From Pyrenula massariospora (Eukaryota; Ascomycota; Eurotiomycetes; Pyrenulales; Pyrenulaceae): a DNA stretch of 64,000 bases. A program made the position numbers and the translations under genes. The stretch is taken from contig JAGFMI010000011.1 in assembly GCA_021030905.1 (NCBI GenBank), forward strand, positions 806,001 to 870,000, written 5' to 3'. This document shows, one piece after another, positions 31,535 to 42,389 of the stretch (position 1 is the first letter of the stretch; every line of letters starts with the position of its first letter). The notes beneath the pieces are model-generated. The model was not told the origin of the DNA, did not search any database, and saw only the letters and a list, made by a program, of their open reading frames with translations.

Positions 31535-34500
31535 ATGCCGAACCGTCTCTCAAAGATTAAGTTGCCTTGGAGGAAAAAGGAGCGTGAATCAAAAGGAAAG
31601 GATCCCAAGGCAGAACCACATCCTTTACCAGGAAACGTCAATCAAGCGTGTAACAACGACGATGGCGGCGACGGCGGATCTGTAGTGCAAACTGCTATTG
31701 CAGCGCAATCCACAGCTACAGCGCAATCTACAGTGGCTCCAGGGCAGTCCGCAGTTGCCATAAGTGGTAATGCCGTAGTTGCCTCAACTGGTAATAGTGC
31801 AGGTCTACCACCAATTGAAAAGGTGCGCAAGAGCAAATTTGGGTTACTACCGTTGCAGCCAAAAAGCCAGCCACCTCCAACTACACAAGATGCATCAGAT
31901 ATCACGCCGGAGCAGACTTATCCCGTAGACATTGTAGCACTTCATGGCATTACGGGAGATGCATATGACACCTGGACTACTGAAAATGACGTCCTCTGGC
32001 TGAGAGATTACCTCTTGGAAGATCTTCCTGGCGCTCGTCTTTTCTCCTTTGGCTATGATGCTCAAGTCTTCTTCACCAAAGCCACAGGCAACCTCGACAC
32101 ATTCGCAACAGCTCTACTAGAAGGCTTAATACAGAAGCGCACCAAAAATGTGAGTTTCGCATGAAAGTGTGACTTATCCGAGCGTTGACTCTGGGCCAGA
32201 ATAGGAAAAGGCCCATCATCTTCATCTGTCATAGCATGGGTGGTCTGGTGGTAAAGAGGGTTAGTTATTCTTTTCAAGCTCGAGACTTTTGCCAAAATTA
32301 ACCTTTCGTCCTGAGCCTGCAGGCGATCAATGTTGCCGTCCTTCAAAGCTCCATTTATGGGGACATCCAGAAATCGTGCTACGGCATCGTTTTCCTATCA
32401 ACGCCGCATCGAGGTTCGGACGTCACATCATTCCCCAAGTTGCTTGCAAACATTGCAAATCTTGCAACACCGTGGCTTGCTGGGGTGCTAGGACGCTCTC
32501 GCAAGGACCTCATTGAAATGTTGCAAAAGGATGCCAATGACCTCCACAAGCTATCTATGGACTTTTCAGAGCGGCTATTTCATATTAAAATTGCCTCGTT
32601 CGTCGAGCAAAAAATCACGTCTCCTGCAAATAGTCGCGTAAGGTCTTCCCACAGTTGCGGTTGGGTCAAATGCTAACTACCTGTGGAGATTGTTGATGAT
32701 ACCACGGGGGTCATCGGGTGCGCAGGAGAACGCAGAATTCCAATGCAGGGTTGCGATCATAGTACAGTCTGTAAATTCTCTTCAAAAGACACCAACTACG
32801 ATCTGGTCCACGGGATAGTGGAACAATGGTCCAGCGAGGCTACAACTGGTGAAATAGGTACTTGACTGGAAATTTTCGCGATTGAATTTGATTTTGATTT
32901 TAGTTAGAAGATGATGATAGCCAACTCATACTCGGTAAGCTTACAGTATTGCGCGCTTTTTGTCTCCATGTTTACGTGAAACAAGACTGTCGCAAAAGTC
33001 TACAATTCCCCGAGATGACGTTTCGAAAAATCCAACTAGTCGATGAGGTTCCAAAAGGCTCTCCAAATGCATGCGACTGGATCTTTAAACACTCAGCCTT
33101 TGTTCAATGGAATACACGAGCGGAAGGGCCACTATGGATCAAGGGCAAACCAGGTGCAGGTAAGTCGACTCTGGTCGAGCACTTGATTGAGCACTTTGAA
33201 CGTCAGCAGAGGACGACCAACGACATCTTATTGTCCTTCCTCTTCAACGCTTTCGGAGTCCAGGGTCTTCAGAAGTCGTCTCTTGGTCTTTACCGAACAC
33301 TGCTAGACCAACTCCTTAAGCAAGCGCCTTCAACACTGGAAGACTTCATGAAGTTCTGTGCGGAAAAATGGAGGCTCGCCCCTGAGTCAAAGGACGATTG
33401 GCACGAAATCGATAGCAAACGTCTCCGTTGGTACCTTAATGGCGCCCTGGCGAAGCTCAAAGGATCCCCACGAGGAGTATTCATATTTGTTGATGCAGTC
33501 GACGAAGCCACCGACGGAAGTATTGATGATATTGTCACGCATCTCCACCAGCTGGACAAGACGCTTCGAAAAAATGGCGTAAGGGTGCAGATATGCATCT
33601 CTTGTCGCCATTTCCCCATCTTGCCTTCTATCACGAAACATATCGTCATCCTAGAACACGAGAATCATGATGATATTGCCACTTATGTCGATAGTTATTT
33701 TGAAGATTCTAACATAATTGGTCGAGACGGCTACGAAGCGTCTGGTTTTCTGGAGAAGCTCAAATCTGAAATTAAGACCAGGTCCAATGGAGTCTTTCTC
33801 TGGGTGCGTTTAGTGACACCCCAAGTCATTAGACGCTTAAATTTAGCTCCAGCAAGAACAGACACTGTTATCGCTGTTCTGGGCGAGGTTCAGCCACGGC
33901 TTGGAGAGATATACGCCGATATTCTCAGCAACGTGATCGATCCAGAGAACCGATTTGATGCGTACATGCTTCTCGATTGGGCCACGACAAGATCCGCCCC
34001 CCTTAAACTCTTTCAATTGGTTTCCGAGGTCAAATTCTCGGACGCTTATTCTGTTGACCCCGAAAGCTATGATTCTGAGCTTCCTCAGATTGAGTTCCGG
34101 ATTGGCAGCCTCTCTGGTGGATTAATGGAAGTTGTCCTGGAAGCCGATGGTCGGCTTGCTATATTCATTCATCCAACAGTCAAAAGATTCCTCCTCGAGG
34201 ACGGTCTTCGAGTCTTCAAGCAACTTTTCGACAGCTCTCTCCAGCCTCGTCCAGCTTCACCAGAGGCAGAGACCCATCAGGATATTCTAGACTCAATGGA
34301 TCATCACACCGAAAGGGATCATCATCTCGAAAGCCTAGACTCAGTCGAAGAACATATGGAAAGGTTAGATTATTTTGGACACCTAGAAAGCCCAACCTCG
34401 GTCGAACAACACACCCCAAGCCTGGATTCGATAGATCTACATCTCTATAGCCCAAACTCAGCTAATGATCATTCCGAGAGCCTGGTCCCTTTTGGCAGAC

Positions 34501-35734
34501 GACGTACCACAGTTGCTAGTGGAATATGTAAAGATCCGTCAAACGAAAGAGCTTCTGAAGCGGAAAGAGCTTCTGAAGCGGAAAGAGTGCTTAAAGCGGA
34601 AAGATTGCTTAAAACGGAATCCTCCGTCCAACGAGTTTCAACTAGGATGCTAGAAATCCCACCAAGTGAAGAAAATCTAGGTGATTCTTTCGCGGTAGAG
34701 ATTGATTTGCGCGAAATGAAGGATTCAAAGTCAGTCTATGTATCACTGCGCCGCCCAAAGAACAGAGCTAATATATGCTTAGCGCACACATGGCACGCAA
34801 ATGGATTGAAAGATGGAAACAGCAGAGTTTGCCCTTGCTTTCAGAAATCACTCGAGGACATACACGTATCAAGGTTGCGATCCTGGATGTGAATAAATAC
34901 TCTCTGTCGCGCTATACTCCCACATGTATAGACAGAGTTAAAGGGTTCTGGACGCCAAACAAGCCGCCAGCCAAGAACCCCGGGGATCACGGGGCTGATC
35001 TCAGTGCAATCTTCACAATGATAGCTCCAGATGCTGATATTTTTCTGGCCTTGCTCCCCGAATCTCCCAGGATTGCAGCCTCTCACGTAGTCAAGGTGAG
35101 TCTCAGGCTTTGACACCCTTTGAACTTTCTTATCTCATCGAATCTCCAGGCGCTCAGATGGGCAATTACAGGAAAAGTAGATATCATCGCCATGACGTTC
35201 AGCTTTAGGAGATGGTCTGCCGAGGTCTTTGAATTGCTCCGTCGAGCGAATCTTGAAAATATTTTGGTATTTGCAGCATCCGGTGGCCAGTTGTTTAGCA
35301 GTACCAACCTTGACAACAACACAATTTCCATCAGCTCGGCAGACGGTTATGGCCGTTCCTCCGAATATAATGCTCCGCCATTGACATATGGTGAAAACTT
35401 TGCTGTACTTGGCGAAGGCATTGGTATCCCGCTAGAGACCTCGAGAACGGATAGGACACTATCAGGGTTTTCCATTTCGACTGTCATTGCCTCAGGAATA
35501 GCCGCTGTTGTTCTCCAACTTGCTAATCATTTCAGATCCACGCACCGTGATCGAGAGCGTCCTCTAAAGATGCTCCATTCCAGGAAAGGGATGACGCTCG
35601 TATTCCGATACATGAGTTCCAGTAGATCAAGCGAATATGCTTATATTACGCCTTGGAAATTACTTGACAAAGAGGTTGGCATTGAATCTGTGGGCCACAA
35701 ATTACACTCCATACTCGATGATGGAGCTGTATGA
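31535..35734 (+). CDS. NLR-like STAND protein: alpha/beta-hydrolase + NACHT + subtilisin-like (S8) domain
   Basis: Eight exons (31535-32149, 32200-32259, 32323-32637, 32689-32857, 32908-32934, 32986-34729, 34783-35095, 35150-35734) with introns of 49-63 nt, all GT-AG, sum to 3,828 nt and one frame of 1,275 residues. Residues 1-125 are low-complexity. An alpha/beta-hydrolase of the SERAC1/lipase-like kind follows (DIVALHGITGD, nucleophile elbow CHSMGG with S217, FLSTPHRGSD). Then FPEMTFRKIQ leads into NACHT: Walker A GKPGAGKST at 449-457 and Walker B VFIFVDAVDEA near 560-570. Residues 827-940 hold short acidic and Glu-Arg repeats. The C-terminus is S8-like: D1012 in VAILDVN, H1046 in DHGADL and S1189 in GFSISTVIASG, with the oxyanion Asn replaced by Gly (AASGG). 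Exon 5 is a 27-nt micro-exon. Known fungal NLRs act in non-self recognition and cell death; that role here is inference. Confidence 0.85.
34545..34616 (+). repeat. Four tandem 18-bp coding repeats
   Basis: GAAAGAGCTTCTGAAGCG occurs twice identically (34545-34562, 34563-34580), then twice in changed form (34581-34598, 34599-34616). They encode an E-R-x-x-x-A/T hexad inside the linker between the NACHT and S8-like parts. Exact DNA identity of the first two copies points to recent slippage, so copy number may vary between strains. Confidence 0.85.
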
Positions 35735-36942
35735 GATCTTGAAATTGCTGATGTCAAAAAGAGCAGCCATTTCTGGTAGGCCTACCTGATAGGGCAAGTG
35801 TGCCAAGCAGAGTTGAAAACTCTGGCTGCACTTGAACCCCCAGTATAGTTGTATACAGATAGTAATATGAGCTTGCTTTCAGCCTGCCCCGCGCTTGACA
35901 GAACATGAATGTTGCCGACCATTGTCACAGAGCGCACAGTTAGAGCAGAGTACTAGCTTGGCGCCTGCCGGTATCACCAAAGGCTAAGTTAACGGGCTGC
36001 CATTAAAAGCTGGCCATTGTGAGGACCTCAGTAATTCTTTCCTAGTCCAAAATAGTTTGACGCGAAGAAGCCGCCTGTGAATAGTTCTCCTCGAAGATCT
36101 CTCAACATAGAAGGGAACGGAGCGACCTAATACCTTGAACTGCCTCTATACAAAGCGCCTAATTAGCCTATTGAAGCCTATTTGACCTTTTCCTCATCAT
36201 TCTGGTGCCCAGGAACCGAAGTCTACCTGATACTCCTGACAAAGATGTGTGATCGAGAGAGTAGTGATATGTGGTGCGCATACGCCGGGCTTGAATTGAT
36301 CCACCGACCACGGTTCTTGTAGTAGTAATTGTTACAGACAGGATCCTCCATTCCGTCCATGATGCAACCTACTCACGGATCTGACTGGCAAAGAGGATAG
36401 AAAAACGAGCGTCGATCAGCTCACACAGGTGAAAGGACTTTGTCGGCTGCTCCGCCTGCTGCGTATAATTAGGCCTAAATGTCCCACCAAGCTATGCTAG
36501 CTCACAGGCGGAAAAGTAAATCGAATACGGAGTCCGGAGGGCCGCCGTGCGCGGGACAGACATGCGAATCCCAATGAGATGTCGTTGGCGTGAAAGCGTC
36601 AGCCAGGGAAAAACAGTCGAGCAGCGTGCAAAGCTGGACATCAAAATTACACAGGGCTATGTGGCCTTAACAATACTACGACTGTTATTTGCTAGTTAGC
36701 TTAATATTTCTGGCGTCGATGAGGCCTAACAGTAGACCACTTCACGAGCGGCACTAACTAGACACGTGGGACGGATTTCGTGAGAAAGAGCTCTACACAG
36801 GTATGCAGCAGGGCACATGCGTGGGACAACGTTCTTCCGTGACATGCGCTCAAAAATGGCAACTGCGTTCCTGTTAGACGGTCATTGGACCTCACAGTCA
36901 AACCCATTCCCCTTTCCCACAGCCCACCTCGACATCCCGCCT
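35735..36942. other. Intergenic, nothing recognised
   Basis: This stretch lies between the stop of the NACHT gene and the 3' end of the convergent MFS gene. No open frame with a motif; a CACGTG lies at 36764-36769. Confidence 0.45.
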
Positions 36943-38750
36943 TCAGATAAACTGATGAAACCCCGGCGTTCCTAGAGCCTGCCGCCAACGCTGCCCATAC
37001 CTCATCAGCAGCAGCATCGGCAGCCAGCACACCAACAAGATCAGCGCGAACGTCGTCCACGCCCAACCGTACCCGATCTTCCCGGCCAGCTGCAGCCCAA
37101 AGAAACCAACCACAAACGATAAGCCCCTTGCCAGATTGAGGAGCACGCCACTTTCGGGCGTCTGTGGCTTGTAGCAGTCGCTGACGTAGGCGTAGATGCA
37201 CGTGGAATTTATCTGGAGGCCGAGACAGCCTAGAAGATGAGCCAGTCAGCGAGGGTCTGGTAAAAGATCGCTGTCGGAAAGACCTAACCAATAGCCAGCC
37301 CCACAAGCGGCGCAATATAGTGCGTATGCCGCTCAATACACCACCCGAATATGATCATCCCCACGGGCATGAAGATCGCTGCACTAGGGGTGAGGTACAA
37401 GCGATGCTCCGGGATGCGGATGCCGTTGTTGCGCCGCGCAAGTCGGTAGATGATGTGATCGCTGAGCTTTCCGGCGGAGAGCTCGCCGATCAGGGTGCCG
37501 ATGAGCAGGGAGACGCCGGTGCAGGCGCCGATGGGGCCGGCTTTGAAGTGGTATTTGGCGGTATAGATTTTGGCCATGGAGATTGCGGGGAGGACGTTGA
37601 TGCTTGAGTGGATTAGATCGGTGGGGGAACAAAGGGGGGGTTGTAGGAGCGTACAATGTCCAGGACCAGAGGTAAGACCAAAAGGGGATTGTGATGCTTG
37701 GGTATTTGAGCATGTAGAAGGAGGTGAAAAAGTCCATTGCCTTCAGCTTTCGCCCGGGTATCATGTTTCCTCGTAGGTTGAAGAGCATGTCCCAGTAGCT
37801 TCTCTCGCGGGTACGCTCTGATAGAAAGCCATGGTGCCGTGAGAAGAGTGTTTCGGGGAGCAGAAAGACCGCTACGAGCATTGAGACGGCGGTGACAATG
37901 CCTGGCATCCAGTAATCCTCCAAGCAGGTTAGCACAGCCCTCTAGAGTAGTTGTCTGGTCACATACCCACTGCCAGCCAACAGATTGTCCAAGAAATCCT
38001 CCCACTAAGATTGGTGTCAGTGGCCAGGAACGCTTTCGAGCAGCAAGATACCTACTAATAGCTGCAATGTGCGCACCATTGGTAACAAAGATAGCATATA
38101 CTCCGGACTTCTCGCCCATCTCGTGAAGATAGAACATATCAGTTATGCAAGCACTGCCAACCTTAAGATATGGTCGTTAGCCTTCCTGTGCAAAACCATT
38201 GGTATACACGTACACTCATCATGCCGCCCATTCCACATCCATTGATGGCTCGACTCACGACCAAGGAAGTAAACGTCTTCGATTTCGCTGCCCCAATCTG
38301 CCCAAATACAGCAAAAAGCGGCGCCAGGAGCGTGACCGGCCTTCTTCCATAATAATTCGTCAATGGCGCCCATATGAACGAAGCAACGCCCCCAAAAATG
38401 GTAGCTGTCGTAGTCGAGTAAGTCACTTTCTCCACAGTGTGATGAAAAGCATGGCTCAGAAGCACTAGGCTTGGATTGATGACCGCGGCATTGAAAGGGC
38501 CCAAAAAGGCCATAAAGCTAACTTGGACCAGCACTGTCCATTTAAGCCATCGCGGCCAGTTCAGAGGGTCGTCTTGCCACTGGCTTGGTTGGGGTATCAA
38601 TGGAAGACCGTGAACATCGAGCTTGAGACTCGAGATATCAGACTGTTTTTCCGCTTCACCGAGCTGGTCGATACCGAGCGTCTCGGTTGTTGTCTCATGG
38701 TACTGTTTCTGGGCTGAATCTCTGGTTGGTGAATCAGTCGTGCCAGCCAT
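36943..38750 (-). CDS. MFS transporter, DHA1 type
   Basis: Six exons (38750-38214, 38161-38056, 38004-37967, 37917-37655, 37602-37289, 37229-36943) with GT-AG introns of 51-59 nt give 514 residues. The sequence holds DPLNWPRWLKW just before helix 1, a typical DHA1 mark, then YYGRRPVTLLAP (motif A) and SRAINGCGMGGMMS-VGSACITDMF. GGFLGQSVGWQW (motif C region) and LPETLF follow, and the second half has LSDHIIYRLARRNNG. About 12 helices are visible. Exon 3 is only 38 nt. It diverges from the flavin monooxygenase gene at 39453, with about 700 bp between, suggesting co-regulated uptake or efflux of an aromatic compound (inference). Confidence 0.92.
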
Positions 38751-39452
38751 GATGACTGTGTTCAGGGTAGGCTGGCAGGAGTGTCATTTCCACGTCTGGC
38801 CATGACGACGAGGCAAGAAACCTTCTCGATGAACAGCTTCTTGCCCCCAAAATGGGCTGGCTCGGTATTTCCCTGCCGAGGCATAGCCAGGCCACGTCAT
38901 GGCATTCTAATACGGACGGCATCAGGTAGTGGTTGACCTAAGGCTTAGGCCTGTTATGGGAACACCTAGTCGACATGGTTGTGAGTGGTCTTGCAACCTG
39001 GCGAGGATCAAGAAAGTAGCAACGTGGGGTCGCTACGCGTATGAGGAGATGGAAGGATCGATGTCGGAGACACCCGTTAAAGTACCTCAGCTGACATATG
39101 CAGGGCAAGGCGCAGATGGAATTTACATGCAACACTGGTTAGACAAGCCGGTCTTGGAGCCGGCTTTCCAGGTGCAAGAAGGGAGGCTCAACGCCACGGC
39201 AATTGGGTGGGTAGGAGAAAGATACAGGGGTGGCGAGAACGGATATGCAGATATCCGCAAGCGAGCTTTGACAGTCACTGTTGTGCTTATATGGTTCTTG
39301 TTGATTGTGTGACAAGAAATTTATGATGCGATTGCCTTTTTCTGTAGACGACTGAATTTTTTCTCGTTCTTTTCTATTTTTGCGTTTTGACCTTCAGGAA
39401 CCTAGCCCTAAGAGCTTTCCCACTTTCCTTTTCGGTCTATGTTTGACCCAAA
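38751..39452. promoter_or_regulatory. Divergent promoter region of the MFS and monooxygenase genes
   Basis: A 127-codon plus frame at 38929-39312 begins with GTG and has no motif; it is treated as non-coding. A pyrimidine-rich run lies at 39330-39430, just before the ATG at 39453. Confidence 0.4.
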
Positions 39453-40872
39453 ATGGTGCGCTGGAGGTATTCCACGGCTTTGAACTACACGACTGACATG
39501 TTGGATAGCATATCATCATTGTTGGCTGCGGTCTCGCCGGCCTCGCCGCGGGAATCGCCCTAGCAAAGGCCGGCCACGAGGTCGACATTCTCGACAGTGT
39601 TCCTAAGATCACCTATATCGGCGCCGGTAAAGCTATCCTCTCTGAAACCGTCCAAGACCGCCTTCAAATCTCTCTGACAATTGGCCCCAAGGCATTCAAG
39701 TCTCTCCTAACTCTTCTCACATTCTCCGCGCCCTCGGCATCGCCCCCTACATCCTGCCCTATTGCACGGAGCCAATCTCCTTACGCATGATGCGTTGGCA
39801 AAATGGTCAAATTCTCGTCGATATCCCGCTCAAGCAGCCCTCCCTCGATAATTACCACTCCCCTTACTGGCACATCCACCGCGCGGACTTCCACCGCGGA
39901 CTTCTGGCTTGCGTCACCGACCTCGGAATCAAGACCTACCTTTCCAGCCGCGTCGTCTCTGTTGACCCAAGCGTTCCCTCACTTACCACTGCGGAGGGTA
40001 AGGTGTTCTATGCGGACCTCATCGTCGCTTCCGACGGCCTGCACAGCACCCTCCGCGACTTCGTGGTGGGTTCCCCCTCTCCACCAGTACCCACTGGTCA
40101 GCAGGTCTACCGGGTCACCTTACCCGCGTCCCGCCTCCAGGGTCTAGGCTCCTCCTTCGACGAGCTAATCACCATTCCACGGAACAACCACTGGATTGGG
40201 CCGCATGGAACCGTGCTCAGCTATCTCCTCGAAGGCATTGATCAAAAGCTCCTCAACCTCGTCTTAACAATTGACACAAGGCTTCCAGACGGCGTGAACC
40301 AGAAAGCTGGCTCCCACGACGAGGCACGTAAAGCATTTTGCGGCTGGGATCCGCGAATCGATAAAATCCTGGAGCATGCGGAAAGTATCCTGGAATGGCG
40401 GCTTTACACCCATAATGAGATCTCAAGCTGGGTGCACTCAGACAATAAAGTCATTCTCATCGGCGACGCGGCGCATGCAATGACACCATACCTCGCGCAG
40501 GGGGCCGCAATGGGGATCGAAGATGCGGCGATTCTCGGTGGAGTCCTGAAAAAGTACCCCTCGAAGGAGGCGTTGGGAGAGACGCTAAGGATGTACGAGC
40601 AGCTGAGGATTGAACGGACGGCACGGGTGGCCAAGGCAAGTATTGGGAGCCGCTGGTTCACGCAGATGGAGGATGGGGGAGAGCAGAGGAGGAGGGATGA
40701 GTGGCTGTTAAAGCATCCGGGGATACAAAAGGGGCATATTAATATCAGGAGTGATAAGGATTTTTTGGATTTTTTGTTTGGGTATGATGCTTATGAAGCT
40801 TTAGAGGAAGCGATAAGGGAGAAAGAGAAGGAAAAGAACGGTGGAGCGAACGAAAAGGCGGCGGGAACGTGA
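39453..40872 (+). CDS. FAD-dependent aromatic monooxygenase, salicylate-hydroxylase-like
   Basis: The proposed exons are 39453-39455 (ATG only), 39509-39626 and 39692-40872; introns of 53 nt (GTGCGC...ATAG) and 65 nt (GTAAAG...CAAG) give 433 residues. The first join makes MHIIIVGCGLAGLAAGIALA, the FAD-binding GxGxxG at the very N-terminus as the family expects. The second rebuilds IGAGIQVSPNSSHILRALG. Downstream are the DG motif (VASDGLHSTLRD), a GDAAHAMTPYLAQGA motif that binds the FAD ribityl-phosphate, and IEDAAILGG. These are group A flavoprotein hydroxylases that use NAD(P)H and O2 on phenolic acids. The C-terminus ends in a Lys/Glu-rich tail. No other in-frame ATG exists upstream of the FAD motif. 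Confidence 0.9.
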
Positions 40873-42389
40873 GCTTTATTGCTCAAGGTCTTCGCCGACA
40901 GGATAGGTAGTTCAGGATCGCGTCCCCCGGCTGTCGGCGCAACGAGACGTTGGGGGAAGCTTGGCGGAAAGATACAAATGCACAGTCCTTAGCGGCGGCT
41001 CTGTCTCTAATAAGCAGGGCCGAAAGAGGCAATTAAATCAAGCTATGTAAAGAATGGGATTGAAAACAGAGTGAGAAGTTCACCTCACGGATATTACTAG
41101 TTTTTTTGTCCTCGAAAGATGAGCCTAGGTCTTAGAAGTCACGTGGCATCTGGCTATTAATATTGGCGTCCGCCCGGGATATATTACATATACCATGACT
41201 CCTGACACCCAGCCTCGTGTAAGCCGCTAAAAGGGGTGAAGGGGGCAAGGTGGAAAGTGACCGAGATGTAGACGTTTCAACAGTTGAGTTGCTGGTGTGG
41301 GCACCGCGGCAGGAGGCCGCCAAGGACCCAGATTTGCGTGCCGGGCTCTCCCCCTTCGGGCGTGAGGGTAAGGCCTTCGGGCCTTCGGCCGCCTCATAGC
41401 TTACCTAGTTAGATCGCGCGAGCCTCAACCCTTTGTCAGGGCCTGCCTAGGTATTTCAGTCTTCTAGGGCTGTCAGCAAGAGTCGTGCCATCACGGGGCC
41501 ATGGCTTCCAATAATAATTGGAACAATGAGGACATCTTATTTCAGGAGGCCCATTCAGGCCGCGCTGGGAGCTTTCCTCCTGACCTTTGCAGCACACAAT
41601 CGCTGCGAGTGCTAGAAAATTGAGGAGACGTGCGGCATGGCTGCCCGAGAGACAAAGGAACTGGCGATGCGATGACTATTTAAGGCAGAACTCAGCCCAA
41701 ATGTCCCATTAATTAGGATTGGCCCGGAAGTGCGGATACTCGGGGACCGTAAGGCTACTGTTCGATCTCTGTTTAGAAACTTTCTGCGCAATCCTGATTC
41801 TTGCCGTATGTTCAACCAGCTGCACAAGCCTAGGCGTCTTAGAAGGCAGACTTGCTCGAGCGCACTTGGTTCCACGAAATTTAATGAGGCTACTAAGCTA
41901 GACGAGAGGCGCAAAAGTTACGTTCTACTCCCCTTCGCTGGGTTCAGCATTTATGGCTCTTATTGCTTAATATGCTTCATATGAGAATCTGTTGTTATGA
42001 AAACTTATTCACTTGGCGCGCAAGAATCTGAGTGATTTACAACTTAGTCGCCGAACAACCTCACCAGTCTAGCTCATTCGCGCGGCTGTGCCCGACACCC
42101 CAAAGACAAGAGATTTTACCTTGCCAGGTTACAATGTGTTTCCAAGGCTGCAGAGCGCTGCATTTGCTCCTCTTCGTGTAGCCAACCCCCGTCAAGAGCC
42201 CTGGTCCCATTCATAGCCACGAAGATTCTATTACTGTAGGTTTCACAATCTTTCAGCTCCTCGTTCTTGCATGTGGCAGGAACTATTCTTTGATTTCCGC
42301 TAGAGACTGGATACCGATTTAAAAGACCAGGAGCCTGAAGCAGACTTTCACTCTCTACAACCTTAGAATTATCATCACTGTCAACGAAA
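40873..42389. other. Intergenic, with a GC-rich hairpin patch
   Basis: No gene was recognised. Around 41345-41395 the sequence turns GC-rich and self-complementary. AGGCC-TTCG-GGCCT (41371-41384) is a perfect 5-bp stem with a UUCG tetraloop, followed by another GGCC/GCC pairing. Frames at 41612-41984 are open on both strands without motifs. Confidence 0.5.

Noticed and set aside
34465-34653. A Lys/Arg-rich frame over the 18-bp repeats
   Set aside because: It is the other-frame reading of repeats that are in frame in the NLR-like gene.
38929-39312. A 127-codon plus frame between the MFS and monooxygenase genes
   Set aside because: Starts with GTG, shows no motif and cannot be spliced in frame to the FAD-binding exon by a convincing junction.
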